Origin: 34-65-8 sp046294735
Lineage (GTDB): Bacteria > Pseudomonadota > Alphaproteobacteria > Sphingomonadales > Sphingomonadaceae
Assembly: GCA_046294735.1 (NCBI GenBank)
Contig: JBKBKB010000006.1
Span: 1 to 64,000 of the forward strand
DNA length: 64,000 nt
Direction of reading: 5' to 3'
Shown: piece after piece, positions 16,565 to 25,248 of the stretch
Numbering within the stretch: the stretch's first letter is position 1
Layout of the letters: the number at the start of each line of letters is the position of its first letter
Translations under genes and position numbers: made by a program
The notes under the pieces: generated by a model
The model's input: the letters and a program-made list of their open reading frames with translations, nothing else
The model's database searches: none
What the model was told of the DNA's origin: nothing

Positions 16565-17389
16565 ATGAAGCGAATTGCCATCTGCGCTCCGGGCAAGCGG
16601 ATTGAGCGGGAGCACGCCGACGCCGTGCTCGATCTGGCGCAGGCGATCGGCGGACTGGAGCTGCGGTTCCATCCGCAGTCTTTCGCCCGCCACGGCCATT
16701 TCGCCGGGAATGACGCCACCCGGCTGAAAGCGCTGGTTGAGTGCGCCAGCGATCCTTCCGCCGATGCAGTGTGGTTCGCAGCGGGTGGCTATGGCTCGAA
16801 CCGAATTGCGGCGGATGCGCTGGCTGCGTTGGGGCCAGTGGCACGGGACAAGACCTTCCTTGGCTTTTCCGACACCGGCTACCTGCTAGCCGCGCTCTAT
16901 CGCCACGGTATCGGCCGGCCGGCCCACGGCCCGATGGCCTCCTGCATCGCGCGGGAAGGGGGCGAGGGTGCAGTCCGCCGCGCGCTGGGGTTTCTGGCAG
17001 GCAGCGCGGAAGGGATTGAAGCGGGCATCGATGAGCGCCCGACCGCCGCCTTCAACCTGATGACGTTGGCCATGCTATGCGGCACAGAGCTGATGCCCGA
17101 CCTGACTGGCCACGTGGTCATGGTGGAGGAGGTTTCCGAGCACCTCTATGCGGTTGACCGGTTGTTCTTCCATGTGACCCAGCACCTTGGCGATGTCGCC
17201 GGGATCAGGCTGGGGCGGATCAGTGACGTGCCGGAAAACGACCGGCCGTTCGGCGCGAGCGAGGAGGATATTGCCCGCTACTGGTGCGCCCGCAGCGGCA
17301 TCCCCTATCTCGGTTTTGCCGATATTGGCCATGATGCCGGCAACAAGATCGTGCCGTTCGGGCTTGCGGCAGAGGCGCTGCGGGCATAG
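16565..17389 (+). CDS. S66 family LD-carboxypeptidase (LdcA-like)
   Basis: 274 residues of peptidase family S66. The nucleophile Ser102 lies in FLGFSDTG, the conserved GGYGSNR loop precedes it, and a Glu in MVEEV and a His in the ADIGHDAGN motif complete the Ser-His-Glu triad. LdcA removes the terminal D-Ala from murein tetrapeptides in the cytoplasm, producing the tripeptide that Mpl uses. It is divergent from mpl across 53 bp and lies 25 bp before fabD. An upstream ATG at 16532 is in frame but adds nothing conserved. Confidence 0.9.
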   Translation: MKRIAICAPGKRIEREHADAVLDLAQAIGGLELRFHPQSFARHGHFAGNDATRLKALVECASDPSADAVWFAAGGYGSNRIAADALAALGPVARDKTFLGFSDTGYLLAALYRHGIGRPAHGPMASCIAREGGEGAVRRALGFLAGSAEGIEAGIDERPTAAFNLMTLAMLCGTELMPDLTGHVVMVEEVSEHLYAVDRLFFHVTQHLGDVAGIRLGRISDVPENDRPFGASEEDIARYWCARSGIPYLGFADIGHDAGNKIVPFGLAAEALRA

Positions 17390-17414
17390 TCCGCCGCTAC
17401 GGAGGAATTACCTG

Positions 17415-18353
17415 ATGAGAGCATTCGTTTTCCCGGGGCAGGGCAGCCAGAAGGTCGGCATGGGCGCAGATCTCGCCAGTGCCAGCGCGGCTGCGCGCGA
17501 GGTGTTCGAGGAAGTGGACGAGGCGCTGTCTCAGCCTTTGTCCGGCATCATGCGCGATGGGCCGGACACCGCCTTGACCCTGACCGAAAACGCCCAGCCG
17601 GCGATCATGGCCAATGCCATTGCCACGCTGCGGGTGCTGGAGCGCGAGTTCGGCGTTTCGCTGGCCGAAAAGGGGGACTGCGTCGCCGGGCACAGCCTCG
17701 GTGAATACACTGCCCTGTGTGCGGTTGGGGCGTTCTCGCTGGCTGACACTGCCCGGTTGCTCAAATTGCGCGGACAGGCGATGCAGGCGGCCGTGCCGGT
17801 CGGGCAGGGGGCGATGTGCGCACTGCTTGGGGCGGATCTTGAGGCAGCACAGAACCTGGCCGAGGCCGCAGCAGAGGGCCAGGTGTGCGAGGTGGCAAAC
17901 GACAATGACCCGGCCCAGGTCGTCCTTTCCGGCCATGCTGCCGCGATCGAGCGCGCGGTCGCCATGGTCAAGGACTTCGGCATCAAGCGCGGCGTGCCGC
18001 TGCCGGTCTCGGCACCGTTCCACTGCTCGCTGATGCAGCCTGCAGCCGATGCGATGGCCTCCGCACTGGCGGAGACGCCGCCGGGAAGCTTTTCCCTGCC
18101 GCTCTATGCCAACGTCACGGCTGCCGCAGTCACCGATCCACGCGAGGAACAGCGCCTGCTGGTTGAGCAGGTGACCGGCCGGGTTCGCTGGCGCGAGTCA
18201 GTCCTGGCCATGAAGGCAGCGGGCATGGAGCAGTTCGTTGAGCTGGGCGGCAAGGTGCTTGGCCCGATGATTGGCCGTATCGACAAGGATGTGCGGGCGA
18301 TCAGCGTGGTGACCATGGCTGACCTCGAAGCTCTTGCGAAGGAAATCGGATAA
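17415..18353 (+). CDS. fabD: Malonyl-CoA:ACP transacylase
   Basis: 312 residues. FPGQGSQ at 6-12, nucleophile Ser94 in GHSLGEY and a catalytic His in PFHCSLM are as in E. coli FabD. It loads malonyl groups onto acyl carrier protein for fatty-acid synthesis. GGAGGAAT at 17401 sets the ATG at 17415. The stop shares one base with the fabG start (TAATG), so the two are coupled. The usual acpP and fabF are not next in line. Confidence 0.96.
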   Translation: MRAFVFPGQGSQKVGMGADLASASAAAREVFEEVDEALSQPLSGIMRDGPDTALTLTENAQPAIMANAIATLRVLEREFGVSLAEKGDCVAGHSLGEYTALCAVGAFSLADTARLLKLRGQAMQAAVPVGQGAMCALLGADLEAAQNLAEAAAEGQVCEVANDNDPAQVVLSGHAAAIERAVAMVKDFGIKRGVPLPVSAPFHCSLMQPAADAMASALAETPPGSFSLPLYANVTAAAVTDPREEQRLLVEQVTGRVRWRESVLAMKAAGMEQFVELGGKVLGPMIGRIDKDVRAISVVTMADLEALAKEIG

Positions 18354-19105
18354 TGTTCTCGCTCGAAGGAAAGACCGCTCTTGTCACCGGGGCCAGCGGG
18401 GGGATCGGTTCCGCCATTGCAGTTGCGCTGGCAAAGCAAGGGGCGCGGCTGGCGCTCAGTGGGTCCAATGGCGCAAAAGTGCGGGCCTTCCGCGAACAGC
18501 TCAACGAAGAAATCGGCGGCGATCATGTCGAGATCACCTGCGACCTGTCGAATGCCACGCAGGTGGAGGAGCTGATCCCGGCGACGCTGGATACTTTCGG
18601 CAAGCTCGACATCCTGGTCAACAATGCCGGGATCACGCGCGACAACCTCGCCATGCGGATGAAGGACGAGGAATGGGACCAGGTGATCCGTATCAACCTC
18701 GAAGCCGCATTCCGCCTGATGCGGGCGGCGACCAAGCCGATGATGAAGGCGCGGCATGGACGGATCGTCACCATCACCAGCGTGGTCGGCGCGACCGGCA
18801 ACCCGGGGCAGATCAATTATGCCGCAGCCAAGGGCGGGCTTACCGCCATGAGCAAGGCGCTGGCGCAGGAAGTCGCCAGCCGGGGCATTACCGTCAACTG
18901 CGTGGCCCCCGGTTTCATCCGCACCGCGATGACGGAAGTGCTGCCCGATGCGCAAAAGGATGCGCTCAACGCGCGCATCCCGATGGGCCGGATGGGCGAA
19001 GGCAGCGATATCGGCGCGGCCGTGGCTTATCTCGCCAGCAACGAGGCAGGCTATATCACCGGCCAAACGCTGCATGTGAACGGCGGGATGGCGATGCTTG
19101 GCTGA
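18353..19105 (+). CDS. fabG: 3-oxoacyl-ACP reductase
   Basis: 250 residues. The NADPH motif TGASGGIG is at 12-19, NNAG at 90-93, and Ser143, Tyr156 and Lys160 form the catalytic set. The INYAAAKGGL and VNCVAPGFIRTAMT segments are very close to E. coli FabG, unlike the more divergent SDRs in this window. It reduces beta-ketoacyl-ACP in fatty-acid elongation and is directly coupled to fabD. Confidence 0.95.
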   Translation: MFSLEGKTALVTGASGGIGSAIAVALAKQGARLALSGSNGAKVRAFREQLNEEIGGDHVEITCDLSNATQVEELIPATLDTFGKLDILVNNAGITRDNLAMRMKDEEWDQVIRINLEAAFRLMRAATKPMMKARHGRIVTITSVVGATGNPGQINYAAAKGGLTAMSKALAQEVASRGITVNCVAPGFIRTAMTEVLPDAQKDALNARIPMGRMGEGSDIGAAVAYLASNEAGYITGQTLHVNGGMAMLG

Positions 19106-19252
19106 TAATAAGCCGCTTTATCCCCAAGGAATCGGATGCGCGCCAAGCGGGCGCTTGCCCCGTGGAACGCCCTTGTTAAGGTCGTGGAACATTTACCGGC
19201 GCTCGCGGGCGATTCCGGCCGCTGGCTGTAACAGGGACATGAGTAGGGACCG

Positions 19253-20380
19253 ATGAAGGCCACAATCGAACGCGCAACACTGCTCCGTTGCCTGAGCCAC
19301 GTCCAGTCGGTCGTGGAGCGGCGCAACACGATCCCGATCCTGTCAAACGTTCTGATCGAGGCAAGCACCGGCGGGGCGGTCAAGGTCATGGCGACCGATC
19401 TTGATCTGCAGGTAATTGAGACAATGAGCGCGGCGTCGGTCGACGCTCCGGGTGCGATCACGGTATCGGCCCACCTGCTGTTCGACATTGCCCGCAAGCT
19501 GCCCGAAGGCAGCCAGGTCAGCCTGGAGACGGCGGACAACCGGATGGCAGTCAAGGCCGGGCGCAGCCGGTTCAGCCTGCCGACCCTGCCGCGGGACGAT
19601 TTCCCGGTGATCGTCGAAGGCGACCTGCCGACCAGTTTCGAAATCCCGGCGCGGACGCTGTCCGAACTGATCGACCGCACCCGGTTCGCGATCAGCACCG
19701 AAGAAACGCGCTATTACCTTAACGGCATCTTCCTGCATGTCTCGGACGAAGATCGCCCGGTGCTGAAGGCAGCAGCGACTGACGGGCACCGGCTCGCGCG
19801 CTACACGATTGACCGGCCCGAAGGCGCCGAAGGAATGCCTGACGTGATCGTGCCGCGCAAGGCAGTGGCTGAACTGCGCAAGCTGCTCGAGGAATCGCTC
19901 GATGGCAGCGTGCAGGTCGACCTCTCCGCCAGCAAGGTTCGTTTCACGCTGGGCGGTGAGGGCGGCCTGGTGCTGACCAGCAAGCTGATTGACGGCACTT
20001 TCCCCGATTACAGCCGGGTCATCCCGACCGGAAACGACAAGCTGCTGCGGCTTGACCCCAGGAGCTTCTACGAAGGGGTGGACCGCGTGGCAACGATTGC
20101 CACCGAGAAGACCCGTGCGGTCAAGATGGGGCTGGAGCGGGACAAGGTCACGCTGTCAGTCACTTCGCCCGATAATGGAACGGCAGCGGAAGAAGTCCCG
20201 GCCGAGTATTCGGACGAGGGTTTCGAAATTGGCTTCAACGCCAACTATCTCAAGGATATCCTCAGCCAGATCGACAGCGACACGGTCGAACTGCATCTGG
20301 CCGATGCCGGCGCGCCGACCCTGATCCGCAAAGACGACAAGTCGCCGGCGCTCTATGTCCTGATGCCGATGCGGGTTTAA
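19253..20380 (+). CDS. dnaN: DNA polymerase III subunit beta (sliding clamp)
   Basis: 375 residues covering the three clamp domains. It starts MKATIERATLLRCLSHVQSVVERRNTIPIL and has ATDGHRLA in the middle and the C-terminal LYVLMPMRV, the typical end that lines the peptide-binding cleft. It forms the ring that holds polymerase on DNA. It stands alone: fabG is upstream and a DUF2855 gene downstream, with neither dnaA nor recF adjacent, an arrangement found in other alphaproteobacteria. Confidence 0.97.
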   Translation: MKATIERATLLRCLSHVQSVVERRNTIPILSNVLIEASTGGAVKVMATDLDLQVIETMSAASVDAPGAITVSAHLLFDIARKLPEGSQVSLETADNRMAVKAGRSRFSLPTLPRDDFPVIVEGDLPTSFEIPARTLSELIDRTRFAISTEETRYYLNGIFLHVSDEDRPVLKAAATDGHRLARYTIDRPEGAEGMPDVIVPRKAVAELRKLLEESLDGSVQVDLSASKVRFTLGGEGGLVLTSKLIDGTFPDYSRVIPTGNDKLLRLDPRSFYEGVDRVATIATEKTRAVKMGLERDKVTLSVTSPDNGTAAEEVPAEYSDEGFEIGFNANYLKDILSQIDSDTVELHLADAGAPTLIRKDDKSPALYVLMPMRV

Positions 20381-20437
20381 CCCCTCGCCACGCACGGTCC
20401 GGTTGGCTAACGTTCCCTCCGCAAGAGGGGATATCAG

Positions 20438-21526
20438 ATGCCGAAGCAGGTCCATGTAACGAAGTCGCACATCACCGAAACCGCGTTGGTCGACATTGGG
20501 GAAAGCCCACTCACCGATGGGGCAATTCGTCTCGCGGTTGAGAGTTTCTCGATTACGGCCAACAACGTGACCTATGCCGCGATCGGTGACATGTTCGGGT
20601 ACTGGAACTTCTTTCCCCCCAAGGGACCAGCCACCGAGGGCAAGGGCATCGTCCCGATGTGGGGGCACGCCCGCGTGGTCGACAGCCGCCACCCCGAGAT
20701 CCATGTCGGTGAACGGGTCTATGGCTACCTGCCCATGGCGAGCGAGCTTGATGTCCTGCCGGGCAAAGTCACCGCCCACGGCTTTGCTGACCTGGCGCCG
20801 CACCGCCAGCCGATGAGCCCGATCTACAACCAGTACAGCCGTCTCGCCGCGGACCCCGAGCACGATCCCGCGCACGAGGGGGAGCGGATGATCTTCGGCC
20901 CGCTGTTCAAGACCGGATTCCTGATTGAAAGCTTCATGCGCCGGGAAAACTGGTTCGGGGCCGGGGCGCTGCTGATGACCAGCGCCAGTTCCAAGACCGC
21001 AATGGGCCTTGCCAGCGTGGCCAAACACCGCTCGCCCCACATCCGCCGGATCGGGCTCACGTCAGCCGGCAATATCGGCTTTGTCGAACAGACCGGGCTC
21101 TATGACCAGGTGGTCGCCTATGATGCCATTGGCACGCTCCCGGTCGGGCCGGCGGTGGTGGTGGATTTTGCCGGCAACGCCGCCGTCCTTGGCTCCATCC
21201 ACCGCCATTATGGCGATGCGCTGGGCTATTCGTGCATGGTCGGTGCGACGCATATCGACGCGCGCGGGCAGGGCGGGGCAGCGGACCTGCCCGGACCGGC
21301 CCCGACGCTGTTCTTCGCCCCCGATCATGCTGTGGCAGCGGTCAAGGAGCTTGGGCCGGAGCGGTTTGGCCAGGCTGTGGCCGAAAGCTGGCATGCCTTC
21401 CTGGCCGATCTCAGCCACACCGTACGGATCGAGCGGCACCAGGGCCTTGCCGCCGCGCGGGACCAGTTCGCCGCGATGGTGCGCGGCGAAGTGGATCCTG
21501 CGGTCGGGATCGTGATCGAACCCTAG
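20438..21526 (+). CDS. DUF2855 family protein
   Basis: 362 residues matching the DUF2855 pattern: an MDR-like N-terminal part with NNVTYAAIGDMFGYWNFFP, a middle GPLFKTGFLIESF segment and a Rossmann-like MTSASSKTAMGLA region. The family looks like a degenerate medium-chain reductase without the classical zinc sites. No function is established. It converges on the oxidoreductase at 21523-22533, with the two stop codons sharing four bases. Confidence 0.85.
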   Translation: MPKQVHVTKSHITETALVDIGESPLTDGAIRLAVESFSITANNVTYAAIGDMFGYWNFFPPKGPATEGKGIVPMWGHARVVDSRHPEIHVGERVYGYLPMASELDVLPGKVTAHGFADLAPHRQPMSPIYNQYSRLAADPEHDPAHEGERMIFGPLFKTGFLIESFMRRENWFGAGALLMTSASSKTAMGLASVAKHRSPHIRRIGLTSAGNIGFVEQTGLYDQVVAYDAIGTLPVGPAVVVDFAGNAAVLGSIHRHYGDALGYSCMVGATHIDARGQGGAADLPGPAPTLFFAPDHAVAAVKELGPERFGQAVAESWHAFLADLSHTVRIERHQGLAAARDQFAAMVRGEVDPAVGIVIEP

Positions 21527-22533
21527 ATATCGACTACGATCTTGCCGAAGTGCCGGTTCGCCTCCTGGTGGCGAAAGGCATCGGCCAGGTGCTCCAGCGC
21601 GAAGTGGTCCGAAATGACCGGGCGGATGCCGTTTGCCTCTATGCCCCGGATCATGTCGAGCTGCTGCGCCCGGCTGCCCACGGTCAGGCCCTGCACCCGC
21701 AGATTCTTGGCCATCAGCAGCGCGGTCTGCACCGGCCCGGCAAAGCCGGTTAGAACGCCGATCAGCGCGATATGACCGCCCACCCGGGTCGCCAGCATGG
21801 ACTGGTCGAGCGTACCTGGCCCGCCGACTTCGATCACGCAGTCCACACCCTTGCCGGCGGTCAGTTCCAGCACCTTCATGCCCCAGGCGGGCACGTCCTT
21901 GTAGTTGATCAGGTGGTCGGCGCCGAGTTCGCCCATGCGGGCGAGCTTTTCATCGGAAGAGCTTGTCGCAATCACGGTGGCGCCCGCGGCCTTGGCGAAT
22001 TGGAGCGCGAACACGGAAACGCCGCCAGTCCCCTGAACCAGCACCGCGTCACCCGGCCTGATTGCATTGTCGACGAACATCGCGCGCCACGCGGTCAGTC
22101 CGGCACAAGTCAATGTGGCCGCTTCGGCATGGCTGTAGCCTGTGGGTGACCGGGTGAACCACGTGGTTGGCGCAGTAATCGCCTGCCTTGCGTAGCCGTC
22201 GATCCCGTCGCCCGGAACGCGGGTGAAGGCGCTTTGCGGCGGCGTGCCGTCGAGCCAGTCAGGGAAGAAGGTGGATACCACCGCATCCCCCACTTTGAAT
22301 TCGGTCACGCCGTTACCGACTGCCGTCACCTCGCCTGCACCATCTGACATCGGAATGCGGCCCTGCGCTGTAGGGATCATGCCCTTCACCACGGCATAGT
22401 CATGGTAATTCAGTGAGCTGGCCTTGATCGCTACCGTAATTTCTCCCGGGCCGGGGGCGCGAGCATCCGCCACATCGCTATATTCGAGCGCTTCGAGCGT
22501 GGAAGGCGAGGCGCCGGTGCGGATCGCCTTCAT
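21523..22533 (-). CDS. NAD(P)-dependent medium-chain alcohol dehydrogenase / quinone-oxidoreductase-like protein
   Basis: 336 residues of the MDR superfamily: an N-terminal GroES-like domain (SSLNYHDYAVVKG, MSDGAGEV) and a nucleotide-binding domain with VQGTGGVSVFALQFAKA. The usual catalytic zinc Cys is absent and the sequence resembles zinc-free quinone-reductase-like members. Its ATG at 22533 overlaps the end of the upstream D-aminoacylase-like gene by 4 bp, so the two are coupled and may act on a common compound. The substrate is unknown. Confidence 0.87.
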   Translation of the reverse strand: MKAIRTGASPSTLEALEYSDVADARAPGPGEITVAIKASSLNYHDYAVVKGMIPTAQGRIPMSDGAGEVTAVGNGVTEFKVGDAVVSTFFPDWLDGTPPQSAFTRVPGDGIDGYARQAITAPTTWFTRSPTGYSHAEAATLTCAGLTAWRAMFVDNAIRPGDAVLVQGTGGVSVFALQFAKAAGATVIATSSSDEKLARMGELGADHLINYKDVPAWGMKVLELTAGKGVDCVIEVGGPGTLDQSMLATRVGGHIALIGVLTGFAGPVQTALLMAKNLRVQGLTVGSRAQQLDMIRGIEANGIRPVISDHFALEHLADAFRHQEANRHFGKIVVDI

Positions 22534-24284
22534 TCGGCTGCCTCCAGCATCTCGACCCGTTGCGGGCCGCGGATCAGGCCTCCCGGTGTCGCGCCGGTCC
22601 ACTGCCCGTCCCGGAACGTCACCGTGCCGTTCTTGATCGTGGCGACATAGCCTTCTGCCTTCTGCAACAGACGCCGCCCACCGGCTGGAAGGTCGAACGC
22701 CAGCCACGGCTTGCCCAGCTTGAGCGCGTCGAGGTCGATCAGGTTGAGGTCGGCAAGATAACCCGGGGCGATGACCCCGCGGTCCTCCAGCCCATAGAGG
22801 CGGGCGGTGTCCTGGCACTGGCGCTTGATCGCGTTCTCCAGCGTGATCCGGTCACCCCGCTTGCGGTCCCGAACCCAGTGCTGGAGCATGAAGGTCGGGC
22901 TGGCCGCATCGCAGATCGTGCCGCAATGCGCGCCGCCATCGCTCAGCGAGTTGACCGTGTCGTCAGAGTGCTGGAGCGGCACGAGGAAGTCGAGGTTGCG
23001 GTCGGCATAGTTGAGGATCGGCAGGTAGATGAAGCCGGTGCCTTGGTCGCGGCACAGCAGGTCATAGGCATATTCCTGCGGATCGACCCCTGCGGCCGTA
23101 GCGCGGGCCTGCACCGTCTCGGCCTCGGTTGGTTCATAGTCGAAATCGGGGTCCATCTCGTACTGCATCAGCCAGCCCTGCGTGACCACCATGACCACTG
23201 TCAGGATGTCCTCCGGCGCGCCGGTGTAGTCATTGGCTTCGGCCAGCAGCTGGGCCTTGAATGCGGGATCGAACAGCTTCGCTTTCTGCTTGGCCCAGGG
23301 CAGGTCCTTGATCGCCTGCCAGCTGGGCCGGTAGACGAACGGATGGACCGTCCCCTGCCACGCCATCACGATCCCGTTGCCGCGCAGCGCGATCTGGGCG
23401 ACGATGTTGGCGCCGTTGTCATTTTCCGCCCGCATGGTGGCGATCTGTTCTTCCAGCGGCATTTCCTTGGCGATTGACTGGAGCGCGGCGAAAGTGACCG
23501 GAAGGCCGGTTTCGCGGCTCAGCGTGCCCATCCATTCGAACTCGTTCCACTCGCGCTTGAGGTCGCTGGCCATTTCAAACACGCCGTGCCCGGCGCGGCC
23601 CATGGCGCGGCCGATCGCAACCAGCTCCTCGGCGGTGGCAGTGGTTCCCGGAACCAGCACGCCATTGATGTCCTTGTGGAGCACCGTCCGCGAGGTCGAG
23701 AACCCGAGCGCGCCGGCGCGAACGCCTTCCTCCACGATCTTCGACATCTGCGCGATGTCCTCCTCGGTCGGCAAAGCACCGGGCTCTTCCCTGTCACCGA
23801 GCACATAGGCGCGCACCGCGCCGTGGGGCACATGGGTGCCGACATCGACGGTCCGCGGCAATGCCTCCAGCGCGTCGAGATATTCGGGGAAAGTCTCCCA
23901 GTTCCAGGTTATCCCTTCGGCCAGGGCGGTGCCGGGAATATCCTCAACCCCTTCCATCAGCTGGATCAGCCATTCGTGCCGATCCGGCTTGGCCGGGGCA
24001 AAGCCGACGCCGCAATTGCCCATCACCACCGTGGTGACACCGTGCCAACTCGATGGGGCCATTTCCTGATCCCAGGTCGCCTGCCCGTCATAATGGGTGT
24101 GAATGTCGACGAAGCCGGGGGTTACGATCAGGCCGCTCGCATCGATTTCCTCGCGCCCATCTCCGTCGACTGTGCCGACTTTGGCAATCAGCCCATCCTT
24201 CACTGCCACATCACCGGTGAAGAGGGGCTGGCCGGTGCCATCGACAATGGTTCCGCCACGAATAATCAGATCATATGCCGCCAT
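22530..24284 (-). CDS. Amidohydrolase, N-acyl-D-amino-acid deacylase (D-aminoacylase) family
   Basis: 584 residues of the amidohydrolase superfamily. It has the N-terminal composite beta domain (MAAYDLIIRGGTIVDGTGQP), metal-binding HTHYDGQ, a central VMGNCGVGFAP as in D-aminoacylases, later SLSDGGAHCG carrying the catalytic Asp, and LADLNLIDLD near the end. Substrates of the wider family include N-acyl-D-amino acids and cyclic amides; this one cannot be pinned down. GGGAGAGAG precedes ATG 24284; an in-frame start further upstream is less likely. It is coupled to the oxidoreductase downstream and divergent from the epoxide-hydrolase-like gene. Confidence 0.9.
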   Translation of the reverse strand: MAAYDLIIRGGTIVDGTGQPLFTGDVAVKDGLIAKVGTVDGDGREEIDASGLIVTPGFVDIHTHYDGQATWDQEMAPSSWHGVTTVVMGNCGVGFAPAKPDRHEWLIQLMEGVEDIPGTALAEGITWNWETFPEYLDALEALPRTVDVGTHVPHGAVRAYVLGDREEPGALPTEEDIAQMSKIVEEGVRAGALGFSTSRTVLHKDINGVLVPGTTATAEELVAIGRAMGRAGHGVFEMASDLKREWNEFEWMGTLSRETGLPVTFAALQSIAKEMPLEEQIATMRAENDNGANIVAQIALRGNGIVMAWQGTVHPFVYRPSWQAIKDLPWAKQKAKLFDPAFKAQLLAEANDYTGAPEDILTVVMVVTQGWLMQYEMDPDFDYEPTEAETVQARATAAGVDPQEYAYDLLCRDQGTGFIYLPILNYADRNLDFLVPLQHSDDTVNSLSDGGAHCGTICDAASPTFMLQHWVRDRKRGDRITLENAIKRQCQDTARLYGLEDRGVIAPGYLADLNLIDLDALKLGKPWLAFDLPAGGRRLLQKAEGYVATIKNGTVTFRDGQWTGATPGGLIRGPQRVEMLEAAE

Positions 24285-24354
24285 GGTTCTCTCTCTCCCA
24301 TTTTGATTTGAAACTGGCATAGCACGCCCGCCGCCGCAATGGTAAGCTGGCAGG

Positions 24355-25248
24355 ATGAATAGGCAGGCAAGCTGGCACCCCCAGGCCGACAGCGGCATCG
24401 CGATCCAATGGGTCGAGGCAAACGGCCTTACGTTCGAAGTCGCCGAGGCTGGCGAGGGCAAGCGGCTCGCGCTGTGCCTGCACGGCTTTCCCGAGCTGCA
24501 CTACAGCTGGCGCCACCAGATGCCGGTGCTGGCAGGGATGGGTTACCGCGTATGGGCGCCCAATATGCGCGGCTATGGCGCAACCGACCGGCCTGAAGGC
24601 ACGCACGCTTACCGGCTGGAGCACCTTGCTGCCGATGTCGCAGCCCTGATCGATGCAAGCGGGGCTGAAGAAGTGACTCTGATCGCGCATGACTGGGGGG
24701 CGATCGTGGCCTGGTACTTTGCCATCAGGAAAGTGCGCCCGCTCAAGGCGCTGGTCATTCTCAACGTCCCCCATCCGCTGTGCGGGCGGCGCGAGATGAA
24801 GCACTGGCGGCAGCTGCGGAAAAGCTGGTATATTTTCTTTTTCCAGATACCCGGCCTGCCCGAACGGATGCTTGGGCGCAGCCGAGCGGCGCCAATCGCG
24901 CGGATCTTCCGCGATTCGGCGGTTAACCAAGATCGTTTTACAGCGGCAGAGGTCGAGCCATACCGCGCCGCCGCTGCGAGGCCTGGCGCTCTGACCGCGA
25001 TGCTCAACTATTACCGTGCCTTGCTTCGGACCCCGGACATCCGCGCCATCGGTGATGGCCGGGTGGACGTGCCGACCCTGATGCTGTGGGGAGAGCAGGA
25101 CGTCGCCATCAGCATCGAGGTGCTCGACGGAACGGAAGAATATGTGCCGGACCTGACGGTGAAACGCTTTCCCCACGCATCGCACTGGGTGCAGCAGGAT
25201 ATTCCCGACGAGATCAACGCTGCCTTGATTGAGTGGCTGGCGGGCTAA
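24355..25248 (+). CDS. Alpha/beta hydrolase, epoxide-hydrolase/haloalkane-dehalogenase type
   Basis: 297 residues. HGFPE at 43-47 gives the oxyanion hole, and Asp113 in AHDWGA is the nucleophile, the Asp rather than Ser that marks epoxide hydrolases and dehalogenases. Asp249 in WGEQD and His277 in HASHW complete the set. A cap domain lies in the middle. Epoxide hydrolase is the more likely function because HGFPE is typical of that group; the substrate is unknown. Its stop shares bases with the stop of the convergent ferredoxin reductase gene. Confidence 0.88.
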   Translation: MNRQASWHPQADSGIAIQWVEANGLTFEVAEAGEGKRLALCLHGFPELHYSWRHQMPVLAGMGYRVWAPNMRGYGATDRPEGTHAYRLEHLAADVAALIDASGAEEVTLIAHDWGAIVAWYFAIRKVRPLKALVILNVPHPLCGRREMKHWRQLRKSWYIFFFQIPGLPERMLGRSRAAPIARIFRDSAVNQDRFTAAEVEPYRAAAARPGALTAMLNYYRALLRTPDIRAIGDGRVDVPTLMLWGEQDVAISIEVLDGTEEYVPDLTVKRFPHASHWVQQDIPDEINAALIEWLAG

